The notes: generated by a model from the sequence alone, not told the origin. A stretch of 64,000 nucleotides of DNA from Syntrophaceae bacterium UBA2280 (GCA_002347685.1 DDWS01000001.1:50590-114589), one strand, 5' to 3'. Counted from the stretch's first letter, positions 1 through 8,196 are shown. Translations and numbers: made by a program.

Positions 1-1083
1 ATATTCAAGTTTATTTTGATGCACACACGTTCTGTCCGAACAATCGTCGTGTTTGGATGACTTTTTGATTAGTTTATTATCAATAGATTCAATCTTCATA
101 GATGATTTATTAAATTTAATTAGGGCATTATGAGTTAATTTATTATCAAATGGTAATTTATCGCATAAGAATTCTGCGAAGTCATTTTCAATTATTTTCT
201 GGGATGTGATATATTCATCGAGCATTTTATGATCTTTAAGCTTCCGAACTATCTCTTTGTGCTTTTGAATAATGTTAATAAATTCTTCATCGTAAATGTT
301 ATCCGGTAGTGAAATATGCCAGTTCAACCCCCCTTTACAGTAATAACGAAAATCATCTAAATATTCAGCCGCCTTGATTGGGTCTGTTTCTAATGCAATA
401 CTTTTTAGAATAAAACAAACATTCTCAATTTCTGTCAATGCTTTAGCTGCATTTTTTTTAGTTACATAAAACCCTTCTGGTACTTCACCCCAGTAATTAT
501 CTATCGGTATATTAAATTCTGGAAGCATATCATCATGTGAGACTTCAGAGGAGAATAAGTTCCAGTTGAGAAATTCTCTGTTTTTTGCAAAATCAGCTTT
601 TATAAGCTGTGTCTCAATTTTATCCAGGGTCTCTCGCCGGGATGTAACCTTAAATTTATCAGTCTTTATCATTTTCCCTGGCATATAGAACTTTTCGTTT
701 CCGTTATGAATAACTTTTTCACAATTGTCATCTATTTCAGTAGATGTTAAAAAATACATTAAGGGATTTTCTTCACTTCCTGTATGAACAATTAAAAAAA
801 ATTCATCTCTAGGTAGTCCTTGTTTATCAATGACATATTCGCAGTGTATATAATGTGAGGTGCTACTTGTTTCAATAAATTTAGCCTGAACAACTCCTAA
901 TTTAGGTGCATTCCTGTCCAATATGTTCCTGTTTGTCAGCCTCCTTTGGATAATAAAGTCAGCCCCATGAATATCGATAGACCTTTCTAATATCCAGAAA
1001 CGATCCATTAAAAACGATCTGGTTCTGGCTTCTCCTATCGCTCCATTTTGAGCAATCTTGATCCAAGCTAGTTTTTTTTCCAT
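1..1083 (-). CDS. partial nuclease-like protein, runs off left edge
   Basis: The frame is open from an ATG at 1083 to the first base of the window, so at least 361 codons are present and the C-terminus is missing. I do not recognise the whole protein. Residues about 37-66 contain GADFIIQRR followed by LGVVQAKF, which fits the D...(E/Q)xK pattern of PD-(D/E)xK nuclease folds such as DUF4365-type proteins. That is an inference from a short motif. The rest is hydrophilic and rich in Lys, Asp and Asn, with no membrane segment. Codon use is AT-rich, as in the neighbouring accessory genes and unlike the GC-rich core. It lies beyond the last recognisable attC, so it is not clearly a cassette gene. 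Confidence 0.7.
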   Translation of the reverse strand, partial: MEKKLAWIKIAQNGAIGEARTRSFLMDRFWILERSIDIHGADFIIQRRLTNRNILDRNAPKLGVVQAKFIETSSTSHYIHCEYVIDKQGLPRDEFFLIVHTGSEENPLMYFLTSTEIDDNCEKVIHNGNEKFYMPGKMIKTDKFKVTSRRETLDKIETQLIKADFAKNREFLNWNLFSSEVSHDDMLPEFNIPIDNYWGEVPEGFYVTKKNAAKALTEIENVCFILKSIALETDPIKAAEYLDDFRYYCKGGLNWHISLPDNIYDEEFINIIQKHKEIVRKLKDHKMLDEYITSQKIIENDFAEFLCDKLPFDNKLTHNALIKFNKSSMKIESIDNKLIKKSSKHDDCSDRTCVHQNKLEY

Positions 1084-1161
1084 AATACAATTCAGAAATA
1101 TAAATTTGATTTATCCATTAAACATTGAGCAATATCGTGGTGTTTACGTAAATCAAAGCGG

Positions 1162-1404
1162 TTAGCTATTATCTTCGCGCCAATCATAGTTGGCTTTGAT
1201 TTTCAATATCCCCTTCAATCCTGCCTGCAACGGCTCGGGGTCAAGGGCGTCAAGTGTGTCATAATATAACTGGTCCTTCCATCGTATCGTCTCGAGCTCA
1301 TCCCGCAAAAGCGCCTCTCGCCCGGCCTCGTGCTTTGCCTTGAGGCCGGCCACCAACTCTCTGGCTCTCTTTTTGTCCTGCTCTGAGATTTTCTCAATCA
1401 ACAA
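1162..1404 (-). CDS. small hypothetical protein (80 aa)
   Basis: This short charged protein has a helical, coiled-coil-prone N-terminal half (many Lys, Glu and Arg between residues 5 and 45). It begins 17 bp after the stop of the 131-aa gene on the same strand, so the two probably form a two-gene operon. No motif was recognised. The small size and pairing would fit a toxin-antitoxin pair, but nothing in the sequence shows this directly. Confidence 0.5.
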   Translation of the reverse strand: MLIEKISEQDKKRARELVAGLKAKHEAGREALLRDELETIRWKDQLYYDTLDALDPEPLQAGLKGILKIKANYDWREDNS

Positions 1405-1421
1405 TTATCCACTCACTCTAA

Positions 1422-1817
1422 CTAACGTATCACACCGTGCTCGATCTGGCCCAACTCATTGAGTACGGCTTCTACTCCACCCGGCTTTAACAGCCACTCC
1501 CGGCGGGTGCAATATAGGTCGGGGATCCAAGTGTTAAGATAGGAATCCACTGCACGCTCAGCCTCAAATACATCCATGGCCCTCTTTTGAATAACAACAT
1601 GTCTTGCTAGCTGTCGCTTCAGTAATTTTAGCCGGTCCGCAGCACGACTGCCCCGGGCAGGTCCGAGGGCCTGCTCAATCCGTTCAAGCTTGATAGTCGC
1701 AGAGCGGATTGTTTCCGCCATAGTCAGACGATGGTCAGCAGCTTTTTGAAAAAAGAGATACGTCCGGTGCAAATCTATGTCCGCCTTCTCCAATATTTTT
1801 TTACGTTTAGGATCCAT
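1422..1817 (-). CDS. hypothetical helical protein (131 aa)
   Basis: The predicted protein is basic and mostly helical, with heptad-like runs between residues 5 and 95 and a C-terminal part rich in Trp, Pro and Cys (WIPDLYCTRREW). No family is recognised. It is the first gene of a pair with the 80-aa gene downstream. The upstream gap (1818-1914) has short direct repeats of CTAATCA but no attC site, so this pair is not an obvious cassette. Confidence 0.5.
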   Translation of the reverse strand: MDPKRKKILEKADIDLHRTYLFFQKAADHRLTMAETIRSATIKLERIEQALGPARGSRAADRLKLLKRQLARHVVIQKRAMDVFEAERAVDSYLNTWIPDLYCTRREWLLKPGGVEAVLNELGQIEHGVIR

Positions 1818-1914
1818 GTTGAATACAATAGCCTAAATAGCAAAAAAAGGAAACTCCCAGATTCACGGACGCTAAGTTCAGTAAGCTAATCAGGCTAATC
1901 AAACTAATGGGCGG

Positions 1915-2274
1915 TCACACTTCCACCACGTTGATTAGCAAAATCATTTTTTTGATCACGTCTTCCAATGTTTCTTTTGGTGCCGCTGAAATATATTTTG
2001 CCTGCCTTTTCTCCCACTCCATACTTTTGATCTGATCGGAAAGAATGACACCGTCTATTTTATTTTTTACGGTGATTCTGACTTCAAACGGATAACCGTT
2101 CATTTTTGATGTTATGGGGCAACAAAGAGCCAGGCCAGCTTTCGCATTATACTCTTTTGGTGAAACAACAATTGCGGGGCGATGTCCAGATGGCTCATGC
2201 CCGCTTTGAGGGTTAAAAGATAGCCAGATAACATCACCTCGCGCGGGGATATATTTACCAGATTTCTTTTCCAA
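1915..2274 (-). CDS. mazF: MazF/PemK-family mRNA interferase toxin
   Basis: MazF toxins cleave mRNA at short sequence motifs and are held inactive by a MazE antitoxin. The 119-aa product has the family layout: a RGDVIWLSFNP strand near the N-terminus, the SGHRPAIVVSP segment with the conserved Arg and Pro, CCPITSK in the middle, and a VILSDQIKS segment close to the end. The frame opens with TTG at 2274 and overlaps the antitoxin remnant by 20 bp, the usual coupling in mazEF operons. The length matches the family (110-120 aa). The antitoxin upstream is broken, so either the toxin is silent or the truncated antitoxin still works. Confidence 0.85.
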   Translation of the reverse strand: MEKKSGKYIPARGDVIWLSFNPQSGHEPSGHRPAIVVSPKEYNAKAGLALCCPITSKMNGYPFEVRITVKNKIDGVILSDQIKSMEWEKRQAKYISAAPKETLEDVIKKMILLINVVEV

Positions 2275-2443
2275 CAGGCCCTTCGCTCAATTCTTCTTTA
2301 TGAATATTTTCATCGTTGATTTGTTCCAACAAATCACTTAATTTTAAGCTGATTTTCTTCGGCACGATGACAATTTTATCTTTCTCATTAATCAAATCAA
2401 CAACCGAACCCTGCTGAAGACCTCACGCGATTTTGCTAATCAT
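2255..2443 (-). pseudogene. mazE: truncated MazE antitoxin remnant
   Basis: An ATG at 2443 overlaps the fic stop as ATGA and opens a frame reading MISKIA, then a TGA stop at 2425-2423. The same frame continues with GLQQGSVVDLINEKDKIVIV and runs to TAA at 2255, inside mazF. That second part is a clear match to the AbrB/MazE core (GLxxGSxVDL...IvI) and the acidic toxin-binding tail. The N-terminal 20 or so residues expected in MazE (KWGNSLAVRIPKSIA) are reduced to ISKIA. The gene is therefore cut or mutated, unless translation restarts at the in-frame TTG near 2403. Confidence 0.6.
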
Positions 2444-3645
2444 ATTCTCGTCGCGGGATATAAATCTGGAAAAAACCAACCAGCGGCATGAACAGGGAAC
2501 CCCATTCGGACATTCCCCTTGGGGGAATCTGCTACCAGCAGTCCCTCGTCGATCAATTGGCCCAAAAGATTTCTTCCCGTGCGTTCCTTTAAACCAGATG
2601 CGGTTATAGCCAAACCCCTTGGGATCTCACCCTTCATCAGCACCTCCTGTATCATCGGTGCAGCTTCTAATCTTAAAGCGTATTTCCCGATAGGATTGGG
2701 GATTAAACCAGCGTCGCGAAACTCAATATATTTTCTCACTCGTTCAACCAACTCATCCAATTGCAGCAACCCGGCCATATATTCAGCTTGATCGAGGCAT
2801 ACCTCCAAGAAGAAGCGACAAAATACCATCAAACCATCATTGGACAGATTCCCTCTACCATCTAAATCATTTTTTCTAGCCACGTCAGCACCAGCCAGCC
2901 TTGACTTGTAATCGGTGCTTCTGCGTGCCAACCCACGGCTAACAGACCACAGCCCAAAACCTTTGACTGGTATCTGATGAAGGTATGCCTCCGTGAAAAG
3001 TCGCGCTACGCGACCATTGCCGTCCAAAAACGGATGTATCCACATCAATCGATGGTGGGCAGCCGCTGCAGCAACGAGCTTTAAAGCGCCATGATGAATA
3101 CCCGGCGCATAAGCATCACTGAACCGATCCAAAAGAATTTGTACGGAATCATGATCCGGCGGGCGATGACGTCCAACAATGACAGGCTCGTTTCGCAACA
3201 TTCCAGGAATAACCTGGCTTTCCCTTCCGGTTTTTTCGTCTTTTACAATCCGGAATCCTTCGGGCAGTTGGCGATAAAATTCCCGATGTAAAAAACAAAG
3301 AAATTCGCTTCCAGTGATATTTAATTCCGGGGACTCCCTCAACCTCGTCTCCATGCAATCCTGCACGAGGACGTGGGCTACGCTTTCCATCTGAAGATCG
3401 CGTTTTGCAGGTTCCGAGTCATACTCTTCCTGCATAGCACGGACAATATCGTAAGGATGTATGTTATGGCCCTCAATGAGATTCGAATAATAACTGTTGA
3501 TAATCCGAAGGAATATCTTTAGAGATTCAATGGTAATGTCATGCTGACGCCCGGCAATAGTCGCCGATCTCTGGATAACCTCTAGAGCAATATGCTGAAG
3601 CTCTTCCGCCCGCTCGGGCATCAATGGTGTGATTCGCTGCTGCAT
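2440..3645 (-). CDS. Fic-domain AMP-transferase
   Basis: Fic proteins transfer AMP (or a related group) from a nucleotide to Ser, Thr or Tyr of a target protein. The catalytic motif HPFLDGNGR is intact at residues 204-212. An N-terminal inhibitory helix with the S-x-x-x-E-G pattern (SNLIEG, residues 54-59) marks it as a self-inhibited class II Fic protein. The last 100 residues look like a winged-helix domain. At 401 aa it has the usual size for stand-alone regulators of this group. Its stop overlaps the broken mazE start by ATGA, so the three genes may share a transcript. Confidence 0.88.
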   Translation of the reverse strand: MQQRITPLMPERAEELQHIALEVIQRSATIAGRQHDITIESLKIFLRIINSYYSNLIEGHNIHPYDIVRAMQEEYDSEPAKRDLQMESVAHVLVQDCMETRLRESPELNITGSEFLCFLHREFYRQLPEGFRIVKDEKTGRESQVIPGMLRNEPVIVGRHRPPDHDSVQILLDRFSDAYAPGIHHGALKLVAAAAAHHRLMWIHPFLDGNGRVARLFTEAYLHQIPVKGFGLWSVSRGLARRSTDYKSRLAGADVARKNDLDGRGNLSNDGLMVFCRFFLEVCLDQAEYMAGLLQLDELVERVRKYIEFRDAGLIPNPIGKYALRLEAAPMIQEVLMKGEIPRGLAITASGLKERTGRNLLGQLIDEGLLVADSPKGNVRMGFPVHAAGWFFPDLYPATRI

Positions 3646-3713
3646 CTAGTCCGCCATATTAATATCATTTTTTGCCGATTTACATTTATTACAATTCATT
3701 AATAATTTGAGTA

Positions 3714-4001
3714 TCATACTATCACAAATACAGTTGATGCGTTATGATTATTGCCGATTATTTTGCCGATCCCTACACCAGTCAGAATATTCCGAAAAAA
3801 GGAAGCAACTCTTAGTGAACACACCACGGTATCCTTGTTTTCCAGGGCGACTTTCGATTTACGCCAGGCGTCGTTGGTAAGGGTAAGCAGGGCGACCTGA
3901 TCCCCATTGCTGTCGATCACAGCAAAACAAACCTCGCCGGTGTCCGCCATCTGGTATAATCGCTTACGGACATACCAGAAGGCGAGGGTTTCAAGGCTCA
4001 T
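3714..4001 (-). CDS. hypothetical protein, possibly 5'-truncated
   Basis: The 95-residue product is not recognised. The reading frame stays open upstream of the ATG for about 30 more codons (reading GGRQEAYFACRDALAKYREQ) before a stop, with no other ATG. The gene may therefore have lost its original 5' end. It sits between the fic gene and the end of the cassette array. Confidence 0.4.
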   Translation of the reverse strand: MSLETLAFWYVRKRLYQMADTGEVCFAVIDSNGDQVALLTLTNDAWRKSKVALENKDTVVCSLRVASFFRNILTGVGIGKIIGNNHNASTVFVIV

Positions 4002-4334
4002 GACCGTTTGCTCCCGGTACTTGGCCAGGGCATCCCGGCACGCAAAATACGCCTCCTGACGGCCCCCTGATGCTCTATTATTTCTTGGTTCAATTTAATT
4101 TAATATTTCATTCATCAAAATCCGTTAATGCCGCAATTAAAAGTAAAAAAATAATATCTTAAAGATTGATGTTTTTAAGCGCATCTTATTGACGATTCTT
4201 CGGTTGATGTTTTGTGAAATAAGGATAGAGGGAAGAGTGGCGAATGTCAAAATAACAAGGCGGCTCGTCCGTTTGCATCTACAAGTCAGCACCCATGGTG
4301 GATGAAATATTTTACTGATTTGCAATTGTAATAA
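4002..4334. other. AT-rich gap without a clear gene
   Basis: Bases 4002-4090 hold the open upstream extension of the preceding ORF. Bases 4100-4334 are AT-rich with no convincing coding frame. The stretch ends at TAATAAC, where the first 161-bp element joins; this is the same kind of junction as an attC right-hand box. Confidence 0.5.
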
Positions 4335-4495
4335 CGAGTCTGTAGAATAACTCCAAAATAAGATATTCTTGCTATTTTTAGGGGTCTTTTTACCCCTCAT
4401 CATCGCCAGATCGTCGCTTGTGGAGCATTCTCAGAAATTGATTTTTTAAGCATCGTTCCCTGAATGCTGCTTCCTGACTTATTCTACAAGCTCAA
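4335..4495 (-). repeat. 161-bp element, copy 1
   Basis: First of three equal-length copies. The ends are inverted repeats: GAGTCTGTAGAATAA at the left against the complement of TTATTCTACAAGCTC at the right, 13 of 15 matching. Inside is a hairpin AGGGGT-(6 nt)-ACCCCT. This copy differs from the other two at several positions in its right half. It lies head to tail with copy 2, with no spacer. Confidence 0.85.
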
Positions 4496-4656
4496 CGAGT
4501 CTGTAGAATAACTCCAAAATAAAATATTCTTGCTATTTTTAGGGGTCTTTTTACCCCTCATCATCGCCAGATCGTCGCTTGTGGGGCATTCTCCGAAGTC
4601 GTTTTTTTAAGCATCGTGTCCTGAATACCGCTTCCTGACTTATTCTACAAGCTCAA
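4496..4656 (-). repeat. 161-bp element, copy 2
   Basis: By eye this copy is identical to copy 3 at 6734-6894. On the minus strand it begins exactly at the G/TT crossover of an attC right-hand box (GTTGAGC) and ends with ACTCG before the next TTGAGC. It behaves as a unit inserted at, or exchanged through, the attC recombination point. It has no credible ORF. Confidence 0.88.
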
Positions 4657-4706
4657 CGTAAAAATCAGCGGGAGCGTAGCGATCGGCTGGATTGCCTTTG
4701 TTATGC
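4651..4706 (-). other. attC site A
   Basis: On the minus strand this reads R'' GCATAAC, an imperfect stem, an apex containing GATCGCTACGCTCC, and R' GTTGAGC, which fits the GTTRRRY consensus. It lies directly 3' of the HNH gene, as expected for a cassette. Confidence 0.85.
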
Positions 4707-4716
4707 ATTCATTGTC

Positions 4717-5700
4717 TTACCCGAATTTACCGCCCAAATACGTATAATTGTCCACATAGTTCTCTATTACTTTATGACCTTTGTCCAACTCGGCCTGAAT
4801 AAATTCTTTAGACTGCCTCGGATGAAGTACGTTCTCCCTTGTAAGCTGCGGTGCCCGGAAATTGTCATTGCCGACGACTTGCTCCCGGCGGACTGCGTCA
4901 AAAGTATAATCGAGACCAGGCCATTCGAGTTCACTCTTGAAACCCTCTGCAAGCAGGACAGTAAAACGGTAGATGCCAAAGAGCGACACATAACCTACAA
5001 GAAGCCCCCGGTTCCTGTTAAGCGCGACGTGAATTTTATGAATAGGTCGAACATGGTCTGTCATGAATCCAGTATGGGCAAAATTGGCACAGGCAAGAGC
5101 AGGCTTGTCAGATGCCTTTATGTATTTCCGAACCGCTTCGAACGCCGCTGAGAATATGACACTCTCAGGAAGTTTTATACACGTAAAGCCATATGCGATT
5201 TTTGAGACTGCTCTGCGCAGCAATGCATTGTCTATCATCATTACGCGTTCAGCTTCGGTCGGACCTTGGTGCACGTCCTGAAAGGTCTTCATGTCGCCTG
5301 GTACCTCATAGCGCCTCTGAATAGATGTACATATTTTCTTCAGTTCTTGCTCGGAGCGAGCTGTGACGTCCGCAAAATCAAGTTTCTTCCCGTCTTTGGA
5401 AACCACCTTGACCACTGGGTTCTTTCGCTTCATACTCTTTCCATCAAGGAGAAGCGTGGTTCCGGATTTCAATTCTTTGACTTCATAGGGCTGCGCCTTA
5501 CTCCGCTCCCTCTTAATATTAAGCAGCGTACCGATCCACCCAAACTGCTTCGATATCTCATCGTCTATGCTGTCCCCAAAGGCTTCGTTGCACACCTTGC
5601 AGTACAGTTTTGCCTTCAACCTACCCCCAATTGCTTGTGGGATTATGTGTTCCACCGTCAGCGATCGTGGTTCAGTACAGACAAAGCAGTGAGTTTTCAT
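4717..5700 (-). CDS. HNH endonuclease-like cassette protein
   Basis: The N-terminus has the zinc-binding HNH_5-type pattern: C5-x2-C8, then E17-H18-IIPQAIGG, then C34-x2-C37-N38. HNH enzymes of this type nick or cut DNA using a His-metal centre. The remaining 270 residues are not recognised and may bind DNA or a partner. The gene fills one cassette: its ATG is about 17 bp from the preceding attC box, and attC A follows the stop. Similar stand-alone HNH proteins occur in defence and mobile-element contexts, but the target here is unknown. Confidence 0.7.
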   Translation of the reverse strand: MKTHCFVCTEPRSLTVEHIIPQAIGGRLKAKLYCKVCNEAFGDSIDDEISKQFGWIGTLLNIKRERSKAQPYEVKELKSGTTLLLDGKSMKRKNPVVKVVSKDGKKLDFADVTARSEQELKKICTSIQRRYEVPGDMKTFQDVHQGPTEAERVMMIDNALLRRAVSKIAYGFTCIKLPESVIFSAAFEAVRKYIKASDKPALACANFAHTGFMTDHVRPIHKIHVALNRNRGLLVGYVSLFGIYRFTVLLAEGFKSELEWPGLDYTFDAVRREQVVGNDNFRAPQLTRENVLHPRQSKEFIQAELDKGHKVIENYVDNYTYLGGKFG

Positions 5701-5716
5701 TAGTTTGTTGTTCCAT

Positions 5717-5782
5717 GCATAACAACATGCTCACCGGCGTGGCGCGCTGTTCAGCCACGTCCGGTGCAGCTATTCGTTATGC
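5717..5782 (-). other. attC site B
   Basis: On the minus strand R'' GCATAAC and R' GTTATGC flank a 52-bp imperfect stem with GCACCGGACGTGGC on one arm and GCCACGCCGGTGAGC on the other. This apex differs from the GATCGCTACGCTCC type of the other sites. It closes the two-gene cassette 5785-6726. Confidence 0.85.
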
Positions 5783-5784
5783 AG

Positions 5785-6162
5785 CTACGTTTTGACCCTG
5801 GTGTTGTATTTACATTTCGGGCATTCATGAGTCGCGTTCATTATCTCTACAAAATCAGTCGGCACAGGTCTCATATAGAATGGTCTACCAACTGTCGAAC
5901 AGTTGGGGCAGGTTGGGACTCCAGAGGGTCCGGTCGCTGTTGCCGAAAGCTCCTGAATCCGGTGCTCCAGGCTCCTAATCTTGTCTTTTAGCTCCTGTCG
6001 CTCCTCCCGTAGTGCTATGTTTGCTTCATGCAGTGCGGCCTGCTCCGACTGAAGTGTTAAGGCAAGATTTTGAACTTCACGAAGTTCGGCGGCAACTTTC
6101 CTATCAGCGATGCTTGTTGATAATTGCGTCACAAGGTCAACCAAATCTTTGATGGTCCCCAC
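5785..6162 (-). CDS. coiled-coil zinc-ribbon protein
   Basis: The 125-aa product has a coiled coil from about residue 22 to 75, followed by a zinc ribbon built from C85-x2-C88 and C114-x2-C117. No enzyme motif is present. It starts 15 bp after the HEPN-like gene with no attC between them, so the two genes share one cassette and are probably co-expressed. A role as partner or regulator of the HEPN-like protein is an inference from this pairing. Confidence 0.65.
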   Translation of the reverse strand: MGTIKDLVDLVTQLSTSIADRKVAAELREVQNLALTLQSEQAALHEANIALREERQELKDKIRSLEHRIQELSATATGPSGVPTCPNCSTVGRPFYMRPVPTDFVEIMNATHECPKCKYNTRVKT

Positions 6163-6177
6163 CTACGGCCTCCTTTC

Positions 6178-6714
6178 TCATCCCTCAAGTTCATGCCTAA
6201 AGTCTGTCTTGATTCTGTCAAGCAATTCGTTGCGCGTATTCGTGTTACCCTTGAGCTCAGCAACGTAGCGATGCAAAGCGTCGTTAACCTCATCTGCCAA
6301 ATACTTTGGGTTGATAGAAAGGCATCTTGAAACAATGACAACCGTCTCGGGCTGATCAAGTGCGAATTGTCCTCCATTTTTGATACGGCCTTCGTGAACC
6401 AAGCCATTTCTGAATTCATCATAGAACCGGTGAGCAATGTCGTTGCTGGCAAAGCTTTGCAGTTGGGCCTTTACCCATGAACGGAATCGGTCGCCCACGC
6501 CAGTAGACAGGTGCAACCGTGCAAGGGCATCGATGCAACTCACTAACAGAAGTCCGCAGGCGAAGGCATGGCCGTTTCTTATCATTGCAGCGGCGGGCTC
6601 CAAGTAGAAGCCTTTCATTCGTTTCTCAAACTGCTCTGGCAGTATCTGGCCGGAAAGGTCCAGCTCTGCGAACTTGATACCCGGAGCAAAATAGAGGATG
6701 TCAGCAATTCTCAT
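6178..6714 (-). CDS. HEPN-like cassette protein
   Basis: The start chosen is the ATG at 6714, placed after GGAAGG; a GTG at 6726 is possible. The helical protein of about 178 aa contains RNGLVH, the R-x4-H pattern of HEPN RNases, in a helix followed by a charged segment. HEPN proteins often act as toxins or RNases in defence and toxin-antitoxin systems, usually with a partner. Here the partner could be the zinc-ribbon protein in the same cassette. The motif is short, so the family call is tentative. Confidence 0.55.
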   Translation of the reverse strand: MRIADILYFAPGIKFAELDLSGQILPEQFEKRMKGFYLEPAAAMIRNGHAFACGLLLVSCIDALARLHLSTGVGDRFRSWVKAQLQSFASNDIAHRFYDEFRNGLVHEGRIKNGGQFALDQPETVVIVSRCLSINPKYLADEVNDALHRYVAELKGNTNTRNELLDRIKTDFRHELEG

Positions 6715-6733
6715 TTTTCCTTCCACTGCATAA

Positions 6734-6894
6734 CGAGTCTGTAGAATAACTCCAAAATAAAATATTCTTGCTATTTTTAGGGGTCTTTTTACCCCTCATC
6801 ATCGCCAGATCGTCGCTTGTGGGGCATTCTCCGAAGTCGTTTTTTTAAGCATCGTGTCCTGAATACCGCTTCCTGACTTATTCTACAAGCTCAA
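6734..6894 (-). repeat. 161-bp element, copy 3
   Basis: This copy matches copy 2 throughout. On the minus strand it sits between the attC C right-hand crossover (G/TTGAGC) and the TTATGC that opens the next cassette. The element thus splits an attC right-hand box from the gene that would normally follow it. Terminal inverted repeats and the internal AGGGGT/ACCCCT hairpin are present. Confidence 0.88.
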
Positions 6895-6952
6895 CGTAAA
6901 AATCAGCGGGAGCCTGATTTTTAGGCGATCCGCTGGATTGATTTTGTTATGC
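6889..6952 (-). other. attC site C
   Basis: On the minus strand R'' is GCATAAC and R' is GTTGAGC. The apex is changed to CGCCTAAAAATCAGGCTCC, so the loop differs from site A although the outer arms are the same. The stop codon TAA of the upstream gene lies inside R''. Confidence 0.85.
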
Positions 6953-8116
6953 GTGTTCTAATATTTTTTCAATTTCTTCCTTTAATGATCCAATAACATC
7001 TGAATGGCTTTCCATATGAAAACCGATAATGCAGACGGCGTCGTGTTTGGTGTGTTCGCGACTGTCTGGCAACCTCAAAATGTCGTAACCCATAATGTGG
7101 CCGTTCAAGTTATTACAATAATTAACAGCCCTAATGGTTGCCAACTCCTCTTTAGTTGGAGCAAACATTCTTGACGGAGGCGTAAAGATGGCTTCAAAAC
7201 AAGGAGCGACCACTTCCCTGATAAAATTATCGACATCCTTGAGATTAATATTGTTCTTTGGCTTATAAAAAACACTCAAGATAATTGGACCATAAAGAGC
7301 GCTAAATAATGGATATTGCTTTTTAAAAGCAGATAGTTTCTTTGTAATTACTTCTTTCTGGGAAACGATTTCCTCTGTGTTTCTTGGAATGGTTACGCTT
7401 ACGCGAATAGGATATTTCAAAACAGTCATCAGAATGTCTACGAACGAAGTGCCTCTACGTTTGTATTTGTTGTGATTATAAAGCAAGTCCAAGTAAAAAG
7501 GTTGCACTTCATTGATTCTTAGAATGTCTTGTTGTCTTTGATACATTTCAATCTTATACCCAAGTGAGTTAACGGGATAGTTAATCGGTTCAGTGAGGTC
7601 AACGTCTCTTTCCCGCTCTCGGCCGGCAACACGGTTTTCGTCTTTAAGTCTTTTAAAAATGTTAGCGTATTCAAGAACTGCGTTAAAACTCTCTATAAGA
7701 ATATGCGCACCAGCGGACTGCATTTCTATGTTTTGACGAACGGAGAGAAAGGATACCTGCGAGTCATCATAGTATGGCAGGCGTGATCTTATCGCCCCGT
7801 CATTTTCTCGTGGGTCTTGTTGATTGCGGTTTACATGCATTAAATCCAACATATTTTTAGACGCATTGACAACTGTCGGAGGACTGTTGTCGTTGTAGCA
7901 GTAGAGAATTCGCAGATAAACGTTACTTGTAAATGCTTTTCTTCCTAAATTTATAAAGCGTTGGTTGAGATCTCTCTTAACAATATTTCTCTTTTTTTGG
8001 CTCATACCTTGCTTCGACTTCACTTTGCCATCAATAGAGAAAAGAATTTGTCTTCTCTGCAACTGGCGGAATTTATGTTTTAAGAAATCCAAGGATTCAA
8101 GGTAGTCATTAAACAT
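6947..8116 (-). CDS. cassette protein with RusA-like motifs
   Basis: The 389-aa product resembles RusA-fold resolvases in two places. Near residues 80-130 it reads VVNASKNMLDLM and then YYDDSQVSFLSV, close to the RusA pattern DxDN..K..LD and DDxQV, but with Asn in place of the first Asp. Near residues 293-303 it reads KDVDNFIREVV, the DxDN pattern again. RusA enzymes cut Holliday junctions with Asp-bound metal. Whether this protein is active is uncertain, because the first motif has lost an acidic residue. The stop codon is inside the attC C R'' box. Confidence 0.5.
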   Translation of the reverse strand: MFNDYLESLDFLKHKFRQLQRRQILFSIDGKVKSKQGMSQKKRNIVKRDLNQRFINLGRKAFTSNVYLRILYCYNDNSPPTVVNASKNMLDLMHVNRNQQDPRENDGAIRSRLPYYDDSQVSFLSVRQNIEMQSAGAHILIESFNAVLEYANIFKRLKDENRVAGRERERDVDLTEPINYPVNSLGYKIEMYQRQQDILRINEVQPFYLDLLYNHNKYKRRGTSFVDILMTVLKYPIRVSVTIPRNTEEIVSQKEVITKKLSAFKKQYPLFSALYGPIILSVFYKPKNNINLKDVDNFIREVVAPCFEAIFTPPSRMFAPTKEELATIRAVNYCNNLNGHIMGYDILRLPDSREHTKHDAVCIIGFHMESHSDVIGSLKEEIEKILEHA

Positions 8117-8135
8117 ATGTCATTAATCTCAATGT

Positions 8136-8192
8136 GTATAACGACGAAATCAGCGGGGAGCGTAGCGAGTCCGCTGTATTGCCTGGTTATGC
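8136..8192 (-). other. attC site D
   Basis: On the minus strand R'' GCATAAC and R' GTTATAC enclose an imperfect stem with the GCGGACTCGCTACGCTCCCCGC apex region. It lies just 3' of the 197-aa gene. Confidence 0.85.
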
Positions 8193-8196
8193 ATTT

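Noticed and set aside
4137..4403. Minus-strand ORF covering part of the 161-bp element
   Set aside because: It exists only because the repeat and the AT-rich flank lack stops. The frame is not shared by copies 2 and 3 with a start, and there is no ribosome binding site.
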